Source: Chersky-840 sp963794615
Lineage (GTDB): Bacteria; Actinomycetota; Acidimicrobiia; Acidimicrobiales; UBA8190
Length of the DNA stretch: 64,000 nt
Direction: 5' to 3'
Assembly (NCBI GenBank): GCA_963794615.1
Contig: CAWCEP010000010.1
Span: forward strand, 1 to 64,000
Shown here piece by piece: positions 24,561 to 33,308 of this stretch; the stretch's first letter is position 1; each line of letters opens with the position of its first letter. Made by a program: the position numbers and the translations under genes. The notes under the pieces were generated by a model. That model was not told the DNA's origin. It made no database searches and saw nothing but the letters and a program-made list of their open reading frames with translations.

Positions 24561-25496
24561 ATGAGAATCTTTGTCACCGGCGCATCGGGCTGGATCGGCT
24601 CGGCAGTCGTGCCCGAGTTGCTCGGGGCGGGCCATGAGGTGGTCGGCCTCGCCCGCTCGAACGAATCGGCCCAACGGTTGGAAGCGTCTGGCGCCTTGGT
24701 TCATCGGGGCAACCTCGACGACCCCGACGGGCTGGCCAAGGCGGCCAACGACTCCGACGGGGTGATCCACCTGGCGTTCCAACACGAGGTGGCCTTCAGC
24801 GGCGACTTCGCCGCCGCCGGGGCGGCCGACCGTAGGGCCGTGGAGGCCATGGGCGCGGCTCTGGCGGACTCCGATCGGCCGCTCGTCCTCGCCTCGGGCA
24901 TGGTCGGGCTGACATCCGGTCGGGTCGCTACCGAGAACGACGGGCTCGTCCCCAGCGCCGAGGTTCGGGCCAACCCCGCCGGGCGTCGGTCGGCCACCGC
25001 CCTGCTCACGCTGTCCCTGCGGGGCGTAGGCGTCCGATCGTCGGTGCTGCGTTTCCCCCCGACGGTTCACGGTGACGGCGACCACGGGTTCGTGGCCACG
25101 CTCGTGAGCATCGCCCGCCGGCGGGGCGTGGCCGGATACGTGGGCGATGGAACCAACCGTTGGCCCGCCGTGCACCGCTCCGACGCCGCCCGGCTGGCCC
25201 GGCTGGCCGTCGAGTCCGCCCCCGCCGGGTCGGTCCTGCACGCAGTGGGGGACGAGGGTGTCCCTTTTCGCGAGATCGCCGAGGTGATGGGCCGGCATCT
25301 CGACATCCCAACCGCGAGTCTCTTGCCAGCCGTCAGCGCCGAACACTTCGACCACCTGGGCCACTTCGTCGCCTTGAACAGCCCCGCCACCGCCGCCGTT
25401 ACCCGGGAGTTGCTCGGATGGGAGCCGACGGGGATCAGCCTGCTCGACGATCTCGAGCAGGATCACTATTACCGTCCAGACCAACGAGTGGCTTGA
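24561..25496 (+). CDS. NAD(P)-dependent SDR-type epimerase/reductase
   Basis: The protein has 311 residues of the extended atypical SDR type. MRIFVTGASGWIGSAVVPELLGAGHEVVGLAR carries the TGASGWIG dinucleotide motif, and LVHRGNLDDPDGL is the adenine-pocket Asp region. Further on, VLASGMVGL and PAVHRSDAARLARLAVE fit the family. The usual YxxxK catalytic pair is not obvious, as in many atypical SDRs. GGAGG (24548-24552) serves ATG 24561. It is under the divergent TetR regulator; the substrate is unknown. Confidence 0.88.
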   Translation: MRIFVTGASGWIGSAVVPELLGAGHEVVGLARSNESAQRLEASGALVHRGNLDDPDGLAKAANDSDGVIHLAFQHEVAFSGDFAAAGAADRRAVEAMGAALADSDRPLVLASGMVGLTSGRVATENDGLVPSAEVRANPAGRRSATALLTLSLRGVGVRSSVLRFPPTVHGDGDHGFVATLVSIARRRGVAGYVGDGTNRWPAVHRSDAARLARLAVESAPAGSVLHAVGDEGVPFREIAEVMGRHLDIPTASLLPAVSAEHFDHLGHFVALNSPATAAVTRELLGWEPTGISLLDDLEQDHYYRPDQRVA

Positions 25497-25560
25497 CCAC
25501 ACTGCGCGTTTCCGGTGCCCATCCCGAGTGCCCAGCAACCTCGGCCTTGATTGACGACGC

Positions 25561-27090
25561 TCAGCCTACGTATTTGTTGAGGACGGAGACGGTCGGCGCT
25601 GTGGCGCTCGAACTTCCAGGAATCTCGCCCGATGCCGCCGGATTGAAGGTCAGCGCGAAGGAGTTCGACCCGGTGATCCCTCCACACGCCACAATCTGCC
25701 CCGTCATCGACGGTGAGTTGGCGTAGGAGGCCTCCCCAGGCGTGTACAAGAAGACGACCAGGCTCGAGGCGAAGGTGGACGAGTTCGAGACCGAGATGTC
25801 CACGGCCGACGTACTGCACGCGACACCCGGGCTGGCCAGAAGCGAGAAGTCGTGCACCGTCGCCGTGGTGGACGAATAGGTGTCCGAGCCCACCGTTGTG
25901 AAGCTCTGCACCTCGAGCACCGTGTCAGCGTTGAAGCTGAACGTCTGAGCGCGGGAGTACGAAGGGTTGCACGAGGTGGCGTCGTAGACCGTCTTGCTCG
26001 CCTCGGTGCTGATGGCGGTCATGAACGGGTCGGCGGCACCGCTGGAGTTGCTCTTGAAATAGGTGGCGCAGCTCGCCGACGCCACGTCGACCACGCTCCA
26101 CCCCTGGCCCAGCCAGGTGATGTCGCTCGGGTTGAGCACCGGGAAGCTCACCGCCGCCGGCATGGTCTGACTGGAGAGGGCAAGATCACCGGGCGTCTTT
26201 GTGCCGGGACTGATGCTTGATCCCCCCGCCAGGGTGATGGTGCCCGACGCCGCGGTGTTGCCCTTGATGTTGGCGGAGCCGGCCAACGAGATGTTGCCGT
26301 TTGTCTCGGTGGCGGTACCGGTGACCTCGGCCGAACCGCTCATCGTCAGCGGGCCGGCGTAGGAGATCAGATTGCCATTGACCGTCGCACTGTTGCCCAG
26401 AGTTACGGCCCCAGCAGCGGTCAGACCACCGATGCTGCAACTACCGGTGAAGTTCACTGCTCCGTAGGTCGTCACGGCTCCAGGCGAGGTGTCACCATTC
26501 CCGCAGGTCATCGTGCCCCCGGAGTAGACGTTGGCGACGTTGGAACCCGAGTTCGTGAGGGCGGCTGCGCCGGTGAGCTTCAAGGCGTTGGTGGTGAAGA
26601 GGGCATATCCAAGTGCCTGGGCTGGTGTTGACGTGGTGGCGATGGCGACGGTCTCGTGCATGGTCGATGACGAACCGTGCGCAGTGGTGCCCGTCGAGGC
26701 AATGGTGGCGGTCGCGGGGGCGGTAACGCCACCGAGCGTCGATCCACTGCACGTGAGAGGGCTGGGGTTGGCGCCACTCGGGTAGTACGTGACGGTCCCC
26801 GAGTACGACGAGACCGCTCCCGGCGCGGTGAGTGAGCCATTGAAGGCACCACAGGGGAGGCTCGTATAGAGCGACACGTTACGCATGGCGCTCAGCTCGA
26901 CAGCGAGCCCACTTTGGGCGGCGAGCGAGGACTGTGAGGTCGTGCCGTATTGCGTCGAGAGCGACCCGGAGAAGTCGCTGACCGTGAGAGCCACGACGAG
27001 AGCGCCCATGAGGAGCATGGACACCATGAGCACCATCACGATGGCACTGCCGCGCTCATCGTCACACTCGTGTCTCCGGGGCGCGGTCAT
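25561..27090 (-). CDS. PilX-like pilus assembly / prepilin-associated protein
   Basis: The protein has 509 residues from ATG 27090, which overlaps the upstream gene (ATGA). RGSAIVMVLMVSMLLMGALVVALTV is the N-terminal hydrophobic helix of PilX-type proteins. The rest is a long Ser/Thr/Gly-rich beta-helix-like region with short repeats (GGTMTCGNGDTSPGAVTTYGAVNFTGS, TITLAGGSSISPG), as in surface proteins anchored through a pilin-like helix. It ends with DTYSSTTATVHDFSLL and ASSLVVFLYTPGEASY, which resemble the C-terminal domain of such proteins. It is third in a pseudopilin operon and is likely exported and assembled by a type IV pilus or type II secretion machine encoded elsewhere. Confidence 0.8.
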   Translation of the reverse strand: MTAPRRHECDDERGSAIVMVLMVSMLLMGALVVALTVSDFSGSLSTQYGTTSQSSLAAQSGLAVELSAMRNVSLYTSLPCGAFNGSLTAPGAVSSYSGTVTYYPSGANPSPLTCSGSTLGGVTAPATATIASTGTTAHGSSSTMHETVAIATTSTPAQALGYALFTTNALKLTGAAALTNSGSNVANVYSGGTMTCGNGDTSPGAVTTYGAVNFTGSCSIGGLTAAGAVTLGNSATVNGNLISYAGPLTMSGSAEVTGTATETNGNISLAGSANIKGNTAASGTITLAGGSSISPGTKTPGDLALSSQTMPAAVSFPVLNPSDITWLGQGWSVVDVASASCATYFKSNSSGAADPFMTAISTEASKTVYDATSCNPSYSRAQTFSFNADTVLEVQSFTTVGSDTYSSTTATVHDFSLLASPGVACSTSAVDISVSNSSTFASSLVVFLYTPGEASYANSPSMTGQIVACGGITGSNSFALTFNPAASGEIPGSSSATAPTVSVLNKYVG

Positions 27091-27764
27091 GTCCAACCTT
27101 CCTGTGTGACGGCGGTGGCACAAGAGACGGTCGGATTCGATGAATAGGGGGTGTCGAAGGCCGAGATCGAACCCTTGAGGGAGACCGATTGGGACGTGTT
27201 CGAGTATGTCTCGGTCGCCTGGAGGTTGAAGGTGAGTTCCTGGGGAGAGCCCGTCGTGACCACGGGGAGAGAGAACGGGACCGTTGCGGAATTGACGATC
27301 GAGGAGGCGATCGGGATCCATTGGGGGACGGCGTTGCCAACCACCCAGTTCGTCGGCCACGTTTGCTCGGAGAGCACATGGGTCGTGGTGTTCAACATCC
27401 ACTGATCCCATTGCGTGGTGCCGAACGCCCCGGAAAGCACTCGGACTGCGAAACCGGATGTGACGGTTGGTCCCGCCGTGGTCATTTGGGTGGGCAGGCA
27501 GATCTGGCTGGCCGATTCCACTCGACTCTGAAGATCTTCGATCGCCGTCCTCACCTGGGCCGAACCGGCGCTGGTCCCTTGTGAGTAGGCGCTCGTGTCG
27601 GTGACGGCCTTGATCGCGACGGGAACCATCAGCAACAGGATCAACGTCACTGTCATCGCCATCATCAGTTCGATGAGTGTGAAGCCGTCACTGCCGAGGT
27701 GGCTCCGCATCTCGGCGGCACGGGTCAAGGCCTCGGGATCTTGCCGGTTCCGTGGGGAAGTCAT
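27087..27764 (-). CDS. type IV prepilin-like protein (PilW/PulJ type)
   Basis: The protein has 225 residues. A basic leader is followed by DGFTLIELMMAMTVTLILLLMVPVAI, the class III signal peptide with cleavage between Gly and Phe and the conserved Glu at +5. The remainder is a pilin-like C-terminal domain with two Cys (CLPTQ, VSCATA) that could pair. ATG 27764 overlaps the stop of the upstream gene and its own stop overlaps the next start, so the three genes are translationally coupled. Probably a minor pilin that initiates or tips the fibre. Confidence 0.87.
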   Translation of the reverse strand: MTSPRNRQDPEALTRAAEMRSHLGSDGFTLIELMMAMTVTLILLLMVPVAIKAVTDTSAYSQGTSAGSAQVRTAIEDLQSRVESASQICLPTQMTTAGPTVTSGFAVRVLSGAFGTTQWDQWMLNTTTHVLSEQTWPTNWVVGNAVPQWIPIASSIVNSATVPFSLPVVTTGSPQELTFNLQATETYSNTSQSVSLKGSISAFDTPYSSNPTVSCATAVTQEGWT

Positions 27765-28396
27765 GGGGTGGCGACCTCGGTCTCACCCACGACTTGCCCG
27801 GTCCCTCCCAGGGCAGAAGGCCACGTCACGATCACGACGACGGTGACAACACCGTTCGAGATCGCCTCGGGATAGGTCGACACCTTGTAGGGGATGCCCA
27901 CCGTTGTCGTCGTGATGTGAGGCACCAGCGGGCTCTCCGACGAGTTGGCGTTTGTGGTGGCGAGGGTCGCTCCCGTGAGCGTGAGGGTGTAGGTCGATCC
28001 GCTCACGTGGATGTTCGGATCGTTGGTGAGGGTATCGACGCTCGGGTTCAGGCCTGACGTGAGGTCGGCGAACGGGAGGGATGTCACGTCGGCTACATCA
28101 GCAGAGACAAGGGTGTAGGCGACCGACCTCTGTTGAGCGATCGAGGCCGCCACCGTCGACGCCATCGTTCCCGATCCCGCAGCCAAGATCACTACCGCGA
28201 ACAGTGACGACGCCATGAGAACGTCGAGCATGACAAATCCGGCTTCGGTGGAGCTACCCCGGCGCCTGGTCCGATGGCGCGACTGCCGGTCCCACCCGCG
28301 CGTCTGGGCGTGTCGCACTGCTCGTGCGGGGAGGCGCCCATGCCAGGACTCGTCGCGCGCCTGACGGGTGCGTTGTCCACCCTGCCCTCCACGCAT
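27761..28396 (-). CDS. type IV prepilin-like protein (PilV-like) with Asp at position 5
   Basis: The N-terminal helix EAGFVMLDVLMASSLFAVVILAAGSG follows a long basic leader; the predicted mature protein begins FVMLD, with Asp where pilins have the conserved Glu5. ATG 28396 has GGAGGGA 10 nt upstream (28407-28413 on the plus strand) and gives a 52-residue leader, while GTG 28318 would give a more usual 26 residues. The C-terminal domain has paired beta strands (TYTLTLTGATLAT, NGVVTVVVIVTW). First gene of the overlapping three-gene operon. Confidence 0.75.
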   Translation of the reverse strand: MRGGQGGQRTRQARDESWHGRLPARAVRHAQTRGWDRQSRHRTRRRGSSTEAGFVMLDVLMASSLFAVVILAAGSGTMASTVAASIAQQRSVAYTLVSADVADVTSLPFADLTSGLNPSVDTLTNDPNIHVSGSTYTLTLTGATLATTNANSSESPLVPHITTTTVGIPYKVSTYPEAISNGVVTVVVIVTWPSALGGTGQVVGETEVATP

Positions 28397-28433
28397 GCTC
28401 GTGCACTCCCTCCGTGTGGGTACCCCCCAGAAT

Positions 28434-28810
28434 TCGCTAAGGCATCGGCTTCCGGAGCACAACTCTTGAACAATGCGCCCCCAGGATTCCGGGGTTCATT
28501 CGCCTATGCAAACACCGAGAGGATCGGAGATCCGACCGATCTCGAAATCTATGCGTGGGGCAGTGGGACGGAGGGCCTCGGGGCGTCACAGGTCAACGCC
28601 GTCTTCTGGGCACCGGGGATGAACCTCACGCTCAACGGATCATCGAACAATCTGACGTGGACCGGGGGTCTCATTCTGGGCGGAATCACCGCCAACGGGC
28701 ACCCGAGCTTCGCCCTCAACTTCGACCAGCGACTGCAGAGCGAGTACCAGCAGTCGAGCTGGCAGATTTCGAACTTCCTGGAGATCAGTCCCGGTTTCTC
28801 GATTCCATGA
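28434..28810 (+). pseudogene. C-terminal fragment of a PilX-like/pilus surface protein
   Basis: The plus-strand frame ends ASQVNAVFWAPGMNLTLNG, TWTGGLILGGITANGHPSF and SSWQISNFLEISPGFSIP, which is the C-terminal domain of PilX-associated surface proteins. There is no N-terminal helix and no clear start; sequence upstream of about 28434 belongs to the divergent pilin gene's 5' region. The stop overlaps the next ATG (28807) by four bases, so it once was, or still is, part of a plus-strand operon. I read it as a truncated gene produced by rearrangement next to the pseudopilin operon. Confidence 0.6.
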
Positions 28811-29032
28811 TCGGCCCTCTGACCCGTGCTGAGACTCGACGCATTGCTGAGATCCAGATTTCCGTCAAGAAGATCGATTTCGATATCCAGGCCACCTCGT
28901 GTGCGCAAGAGGCAGCTCCGCACCAGGCGCGCCGAGGTGGAGGCGGAGTTGCGTTCGATCATGGCTTCGGCTTCGAACCGCTCGTTCGAGCGCTCGATCG
29001 ATGAAGGTGGGGAGCCAAGTCCGAGACATTGA
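28807..29032 (+). pseudogene. small helical protein, one frameshift
   Basis: ATG 28807 overlaps the stop of the pilus fragment. The frame starts MIGPLTRAETRRIAEIQISV and continues to IDFDIQATS; dropping one T near 28893 continues it as VRKRQLRTRRAEVEAELRSI and then MASASNRSFERSID, to a stop at 29030-29032. The joined sequence is a plausible amphipathic coiled coil of about 74 residues, whereas neither frame alone is. Function unknown. Confidence 0.4.
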
Positions 29033-29223
29033 GGGTGAGGATCGGCAGCGTCGACGGGTGGGCTGACCCTCGCAGCCCGGGTGGGGGAGTTGCCGCAGCC
29101 ACTCCGTCGGGACCAACCCGGCCTCGGGGACGAGCCGCGACGGAGGACGGCCCCGGGGTCAGCGTGACAACACGGGCCTCGCGACGACGGCGGTCAACGG
29201 CAAAACGATCGGTCCCGGTTAGC

Positions 29224-30129
29224 ATGAATCGGATGCAGGCACCCCCTGGCGCCCCGGAGTGGCTGGAGGTCGTGACCGCCGCCGAACGCCCCGATCTTTG
29301 GGAGCGGACCCTCGCCGACAACCTGTTTCGCTCCGTCTGGCCCGAGTACAACCTGCACGGGAGCGATACGTGGAAGTACTTTCCCGCCACCTTTCCCGCC
29401 CACGCCGCGTTCCAGATCCTGTTCCTCGACAAGCGCACCGAGCGCATCGTTTCCCGGGGCCGGACCATCGGCATTCGTTGGGACGGGAACCCGCGTTCCC
29501 TACCCCGAGGCATCGACGACGCCGGCCTGCGGGCCCTCAACGAGTCCCGGCCACCCACGGCGGTGTGCGCCCTCGCCGCCGAGGTCGACGACGAGTACCA
29601 GGGCCTCGGCCTGAGCGAGCTGATCTTACGGGCCATGGCCATGGCCACCGTGGCGACGGGGCTCTCCCGACTGGTGGTACCAGCGCGCCCGTCGATGAAG
29701 GAACGCTACCCACTCATGCCGATCGATCGCTACGCCGCCTGGCGGCGCGACGACGGGCTTCCCTTCGACTCGTGGCTACGGGTGCACGTCCGCCTCGGGG
29801 CGCGCATCTTGCGGGCCGAGCCCCGGTCGCTCCGCATCAACGCCACGGTGGAGGATTGGGAGCGCTGGACGGACATGTCCTTCCCGGCGAACGGCACGTA
29901 CGTGTTCCCCCGCTGTCTGGCGCCACTCACCGTCCGCGGCGGCCGAGGCGCATATTGGGAGCCCAACGTATGGGTGGAGCACGACACGAGTAAGGTCGGG
30001 GCGCAGCCGCCCGTGGCGCTGCCAGGCGCCATCGGCCGTCCCCCCGTCGGCGGCGCGGCGGGCCTGCAGGTGCGCCAGGTGCGCGGACAGCTCGGGCGCC
30101 TCTCGCGCCGTGTTGGCCTTCGACGCTGA
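29224..30129 (+). CDS. GNAT-fold acetyltransferase-like protein
   Basis: The protein has 301 residues from ATG 29224. After WLEVVTAAERPDLWERTLADNLFRSVWPEYNLHG, the segment VCALAAEVDDEYQGLGLSELILRAMAMATVATG carries the GNAT motif A (Q/R-x-x-G-L-G/S). A long C-terminal part (YAAWRRDDGLPFDSWLRVHVRLGARIL, then WERWTDMSFPANGTYVFP) includes a second half typical of this larger family of putative transferases. The last 45 residues are basic and Gly/Pro-rich. Substrate unknown; the start upstream at 29029 would add only low-complexity sequence. Confidence 0.75.
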   Translation: MNRMQAPPGAPEWLEVVTAAERPDLWERTLADNLFRSVWPEYNLHGSDTWKYFPATFPAHAAFQILFLDKRTERIVSRGRTIGIRWDGNPRSLPRGIDDAGLRALNESRPPTAVCALAAEVDDEYQGLGLSELILRAMAMATVATGLSRLVVPARPSMKERYPLMPIDRYAAWRRDDGLPFDSWLRVHVRLGARILRAEPRSLRINATVEDWERWTDMSFPANGTYVFPRCLAPLTVRGGRGAYWEPNVWVEHDTSKVGAQPPVALPGAIGRPPVGGAAGLQVRQVRGQLGRLSRRVGLRR

Positions 30130-30183
30130 CTGAGCCCACAGGGTCGCAGTGGGTGGGATGAAGGGACAGGGTGAAGGAGAACC

Positions 30184-30555
30184 ATGTCCGGACCGCCAGC
30201 AACAGACTCGGGACGGGCAGATTCGGTGATGAGCAGAGGCGGGTTCCCGAGCTATGCGAGTTCCTGGAGGCCAACGAACCCCGTCTCATCGCATTCAACG
30301 AATATGCGAATGACGAAGGAACCGAGGTCAGCGTGGTGCAGGTTCACCCCGATACGGACTCCATGGCGCTCCGGTATGGAGGTAGTGCGCGAGCGGGCCG
30401 AGCGCGCCTACACGGAGACGCTCGAATCCACCACCGGCATCCAAGTATTCGGGACACCCGCCGACGCCATCCTCGAGATGTTGGCCCGATCGGCGGGGTC
30501 AGGGGTCCCCGTCTCGGTGAAGCCTCACCACCTGGGTGGGTTCACGCGCCAGTAA
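30184..30555 (+). pseudogene. small conserved protein, two compensating frameshifts
   Basis: GAAGGAG (30173-30179) serves ATG 30184 and the frame is open to TAA 30555, but its middle is nonsense. In the neighbouring frame the middle reads VPELCEFLEANEPRLIAFNE and YANDEGTEVSVVQVHPDTDS, and after about 30380 the original frame resumes with MEVVRERAERAYTETLES and TGIQVFGTPADAILEML. Together this is one coherent protein of about 120 residues (alpha/beta, ending GVPVSVKPHHLGGF). Two indels near 30230 and 30380 explain it. Function unknown. Confidence 0.6.
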
Positions 30556-30631
30556 CCCGGGGTGGACTGGGTCCCCCAGACCGACGGATCAGGGCCCGGC
30601 TCCGACCTCGATGGTTCGATGAGCGCGGCGA

Positions 30632-31447
30632 TCAGCTCGCTCGGGCCACGATGATGTCCTGGCGGGCGCCCATCGTGCCGACGCGTCCAGACCATCGCCC
30701 ATCGTGAACGGCCGTGACCTCCAGGCCGGCGTCAGACATCATCTTTGAAGCAGTCGAGAGCGAGATGCCAATGGCCTGTCGATCGTCGCCAGGCCGCGCC
30801 GTCCAGTATCCATCGCGGGGAACGAATTCCCGGTCTGGCTTCGGATCGGTTTCGCCCTCACGCATCAAGAACCAGGTGCTGTACAAACGACCGCCCGGTA
30901 CAAGGACTCGGTGTGACTCTCGAATGTAATTGAGGATCTCCGCAGGATAGAGATGCGTAAAGACTGAGGTGGCGATCACAAATGAAAAAGATGCGTCCTC
31001 GTAGGGGAAGCGGAAGTGCTCTGATGATGAGGAGCCGCCCGGGTTGTACATGTCGGTCTCGAGATCAACGTGCTGGAAGCGAAACGACGGCCTACGCCGC
31101 GTGATCTTTCGTTGTGCCCACGCAATCATCTGGGCGTCCACGTCGAATCCGTCGTATCGCGCCGACTCATCCAGGTACTCCAGGAGCGGGATGGCGATTC
31201 GACCCACCCCACAGCCGATGTCGAGTATGCGTTCATTGGGCTTCAAACCACCCAGTTCGATGAATCGATGACGGCTCTCGACGCCAACCCTCGGGAAACT
31301 GCCGCCCACGTGCATTCGCATGTGACGGGGAGGCAGCAACGGGTTCCGCAGCCTCGCGAACGCATCAGCCGCCGCATGCTGGGCGGAGCTAGCCCAGAGC
31401 CCGACGGCTATCTTGATCGACTTGCTGGGCGGACTTCCGCTCACCAC
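30632..31447 (-). CDS. class I SAM-dependent methyltransferase
   Basis: The protein has 271 residues. Motif I is ERILDIGCGVGRIAIPLLEYL, followed by GFDVDAQMIAWAQ (motif post I), FRFPYEDASFSFVIATSVFTHL (motifs II/III) and ESHRVLVPGGRLYSTWFL (post III). The N-terminal 60 residues are helical and basic. Family members methylate small molecules, lipids or sugars; the substrate is unknown. ATG 31447 is the longest option; an internal Met at residue 43 is possible. Confidence 0.9.
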   Translation of the reverse strand: MVSGSPPSKSIKIAVGLWASSAQHAAADAFARLRNPLLPPRHMRMHVGGSFPRVGVESRHRFIELGGLKPNERILDIGCGVGRIAIPLLEYLDESARYDGFDVDAQMIAWAQRKITRRRPSFRFQHVDLETDMYNPGGSSSSEHFRFPYEDASFSFVIATSVFTHLYPAEILNYIRESHRVLVPGGRLYSTWFLMREGETDPKPDREFVPRDGYWTARPGDDRQAIGISLSTASKMMSDAGLEVTAVHDGRWSGRVGTMGARQDIIVARAS

Positions 31448-31489
31448 TCGACCTCACGTGCTCGATTGACCATCGCCGACCGCGTCTGG

Positions 31490-32038
31490 TTAGGCCCGAC
31501 GGCCCAGGAAGTAGAGGAACTCGGTCTGCAGGTCCGCACCCGTGGGTGGTTCCAACTTGGGCCCGAAGACGTTCGGCAGGCGGATCATGGCGTCCATCGG
31601 CTTGAGGGCCCCATAGGCCTGGCGGACGGAGTCTTCGTCAAGGCGCTCGTCCGCACCGATCGTTCGTGCCAGGTCCCATGTGTGGACTAGCACGTCCATG
31701 GTCACGAATTGGCCGATGATCTCACCTGCAGGCATCTTGCCCGTCGGCCCGTCCATCTCCTTGGCCCTCGCTTCCGGATCTCCGGTGATTTCGTCGATCG
31801 CGCGAGAGGCCTCCTCCCAGGCTTGCTTCGGGTCCTCGTCAGCACCCAGCGGTTCCGACTCCCCACCCCTGACACTGGCGATCACGCCCCGATGATTCTC
31901 GACAACGTGCGCCAGCACATCCCGTGCTGTCCACTGCTCGCAGGGGGATTGAGCTCCCCACTGGTCAGGGGCAACCGCCCTCACGGCGGCACCGAAGCCG
32001 CTCGACACCACCCGGTACCTGTCTTCGACGTCGGTCAT
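31490..32038 (-). CDS. TIGR03086-type DinB-fold protein (maleylpyruvate-isomerase-like)
   Basis: The protein has 182 residues from ATG 32038. It opens MTDVEDRYRVVSSGFGAAVRAVAPDQW and then has SPCEQWTARDVLAHVVENHRGV, the conserved C-x-W-x-x-x-D-x-x-x-H signature carrying a metal-ligand His. IIGQFVTMDVLVHTWDLARTIGAD carries the H-x-W-D-L-A motif of the second helix pair. These actinobacterial proteins belong to the mycothiol-dependent maleylpyruvate isomerase/DinB superfamily and bind a divalent metal. Substrate unknown. Confidence 0.9.
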   Translation of the reverse strand: MTDVEDRYRVVSSGFGAAVRAVAPDQWGAQSPCEQWTARDVLAHVVENHRGVIASVRGGESEPLGADEDPKQAWEEASRAIDEITGDPEARAKEMDGPTGKMPAGEIIGQFVTMDVLVHTWDLARTIGADERLDEDSVRQAYGALKPMDAMIRLPNVFGPKLEPPTGADLQTEFLYFLGRRA

Positions 32039-32222
32039 TTCCGGAGCGTACACGTCGCCTCGCGACGACATCGAACGTGCCGCTCTCCCGCTCCCATGTG
32101 ACAGCAACTCGCCCTGTTCAACGGCTCGAATGATCCCGACTCGAGTGGGTACAGGACCCGGTCTCGATCCGGATTATGGCCGGTGACTCGAACGGAACTG
32201 AGCCCAGTCGTGCGCCGAGGAG

Positions 32223-33308
32223 TCAGATCACCTCGGCCGCGTCGAGGTCGAGGGCGTGGCGGGAATGCCGGTCGGCCATCGTCAGGAACATCTGGTCTCC
32301 GCGTGCGGTGCGCTCGACGAGCATGGAGGCGGCGATGGCCATGATGAGTCCGGACCAGGTGCCCCGCCGATACTCCCGCCAGCACTGGTCCCAGGCGTAG
32401 TCGGTGACGCCGGCGGCGGTGAGCGCAGCGTGGTAGCCGCGCACGAGGTCGGCCTCCGCGGATCGTCGGTCGTCGACGCCCAGCCCGGCGCCGATGAAAT
32501 AGGCCACGTCATGCAGGCCAGGGCCGTCGGTGCACAATTGCCAGTCGACGACGGCCACCGGGACTCCACCGGGGGCGGGATCGAAGAGCAGGTTGTCGAG
32601 CCGGTAGTCGCCGTGGACCACGGTCAGTGGTCCTGGATCGGCCAGCAGGTAGGCCTCGATGTCGGAGAAGAGGAGCGTGCCGGCTTGGATGACGTCGACG
32701 CCGAGATCCGTCGCATATCGATCACGGAAACCTTCCCACAGCCCGGGCAGGAGGGTGGCGAGAAATTGTTGGTTGGCAGCCTTGTCGCGGTGGAGCCACT
32801 CGATATCGGCAAGGGTCCGGTCACCCCACCGCGACGCGTGGAGCTTGACCAGCTCCTGGATTGCGATCTGCGCCTGTCCGACGGAGCAGCCACGGAGCTG
32901 GTCGCCCTGTCGGGCCGGGGCGAGGTCCTCGAGCAACAGGACGAAGCTGGCCGACTCGACGTCGATCTCCGCGTAATACGCCTGCGGAGTCCGGATCGGG
33001 AGCTCAGCTGCCAGCTGCTGGTAGAAGCGCACCTCGTTTTCGTAACTGTGAAGTGCCTTGGCGGTGGCACGGCTCGTCTCGTCGGCAGCGGGTAGCTTCG
33101 CGACGATCGACCTTGGGGCGCCAGTCGGTCGGTCGTAGTCGACGTCGAGCCGGACGCAGTCACACATCTGGCCCGTGCCGATGGGGTGGAACGTCACGTT
33201 CACCACGCGGGCACCATCGAGAACTCGCGCGACGGTCAGCGCGGCGGTGAGCCAGCTCGGGGTGAGATCCCCGGGCGTGTCGGCGATGGGGAGCGTGCCA
33301 CCGGTCAT
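32223..33308 (-). CDS. aminoglycoside-phosphotransferase-like kinase (phosphotransferase family)
   Basis: The protein has 361 residues from ATG 33308. The kinase-like fold shows SIVAKLPA (lysine strand), LLLEDLAPARQGDQ (hinge), TVVHGDYRLDNLLFD (catalytic HGDxxxxN) and VAVVDWQLCTDGPGLHDVAYFIG (metal-binding D in VVDWQ). The C-terminus is helical. The start overlaps the stop of the upstream CrtC-like gene by four bases, so the two are co-translated. Relatives phosphorylate small hydroxylated molecules, and some lie in steroid or lipid gene clusters; the substrate is unknown. Confidence 0.9.
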   Translation of the reverse strand: MTGGTLPIADTPGDLTPSWLTAALTVARVLDGARVVNVTFHPIGTGQMCDCVRLDVDYDRPTGAPRSIVAKLPAADETSRATAKALHSYENEVRFYQQLAAELPIRTPQAYYAEIDVESASFVLLLEDLAPARQGDQLRGCSVGQAQIAIQELVKLHASRWGDRTLADIEWLHRDKAANQQFLATLLPGLWEGFRDRYATDLGVDVIQAGTLLFSDIEAYLLADPGPLTVVHGDYRLDNLLFDPAPGGVPVAVVDWQLCTDGPGLHDVAYFIGAGLGVDDRRSAEADLVRGYHAALTAAGVTDYAWDQCWREYRRGTWSGLIMAIAASMLVERTARGDQMFLTMADRHSRHALDLDAAEVI

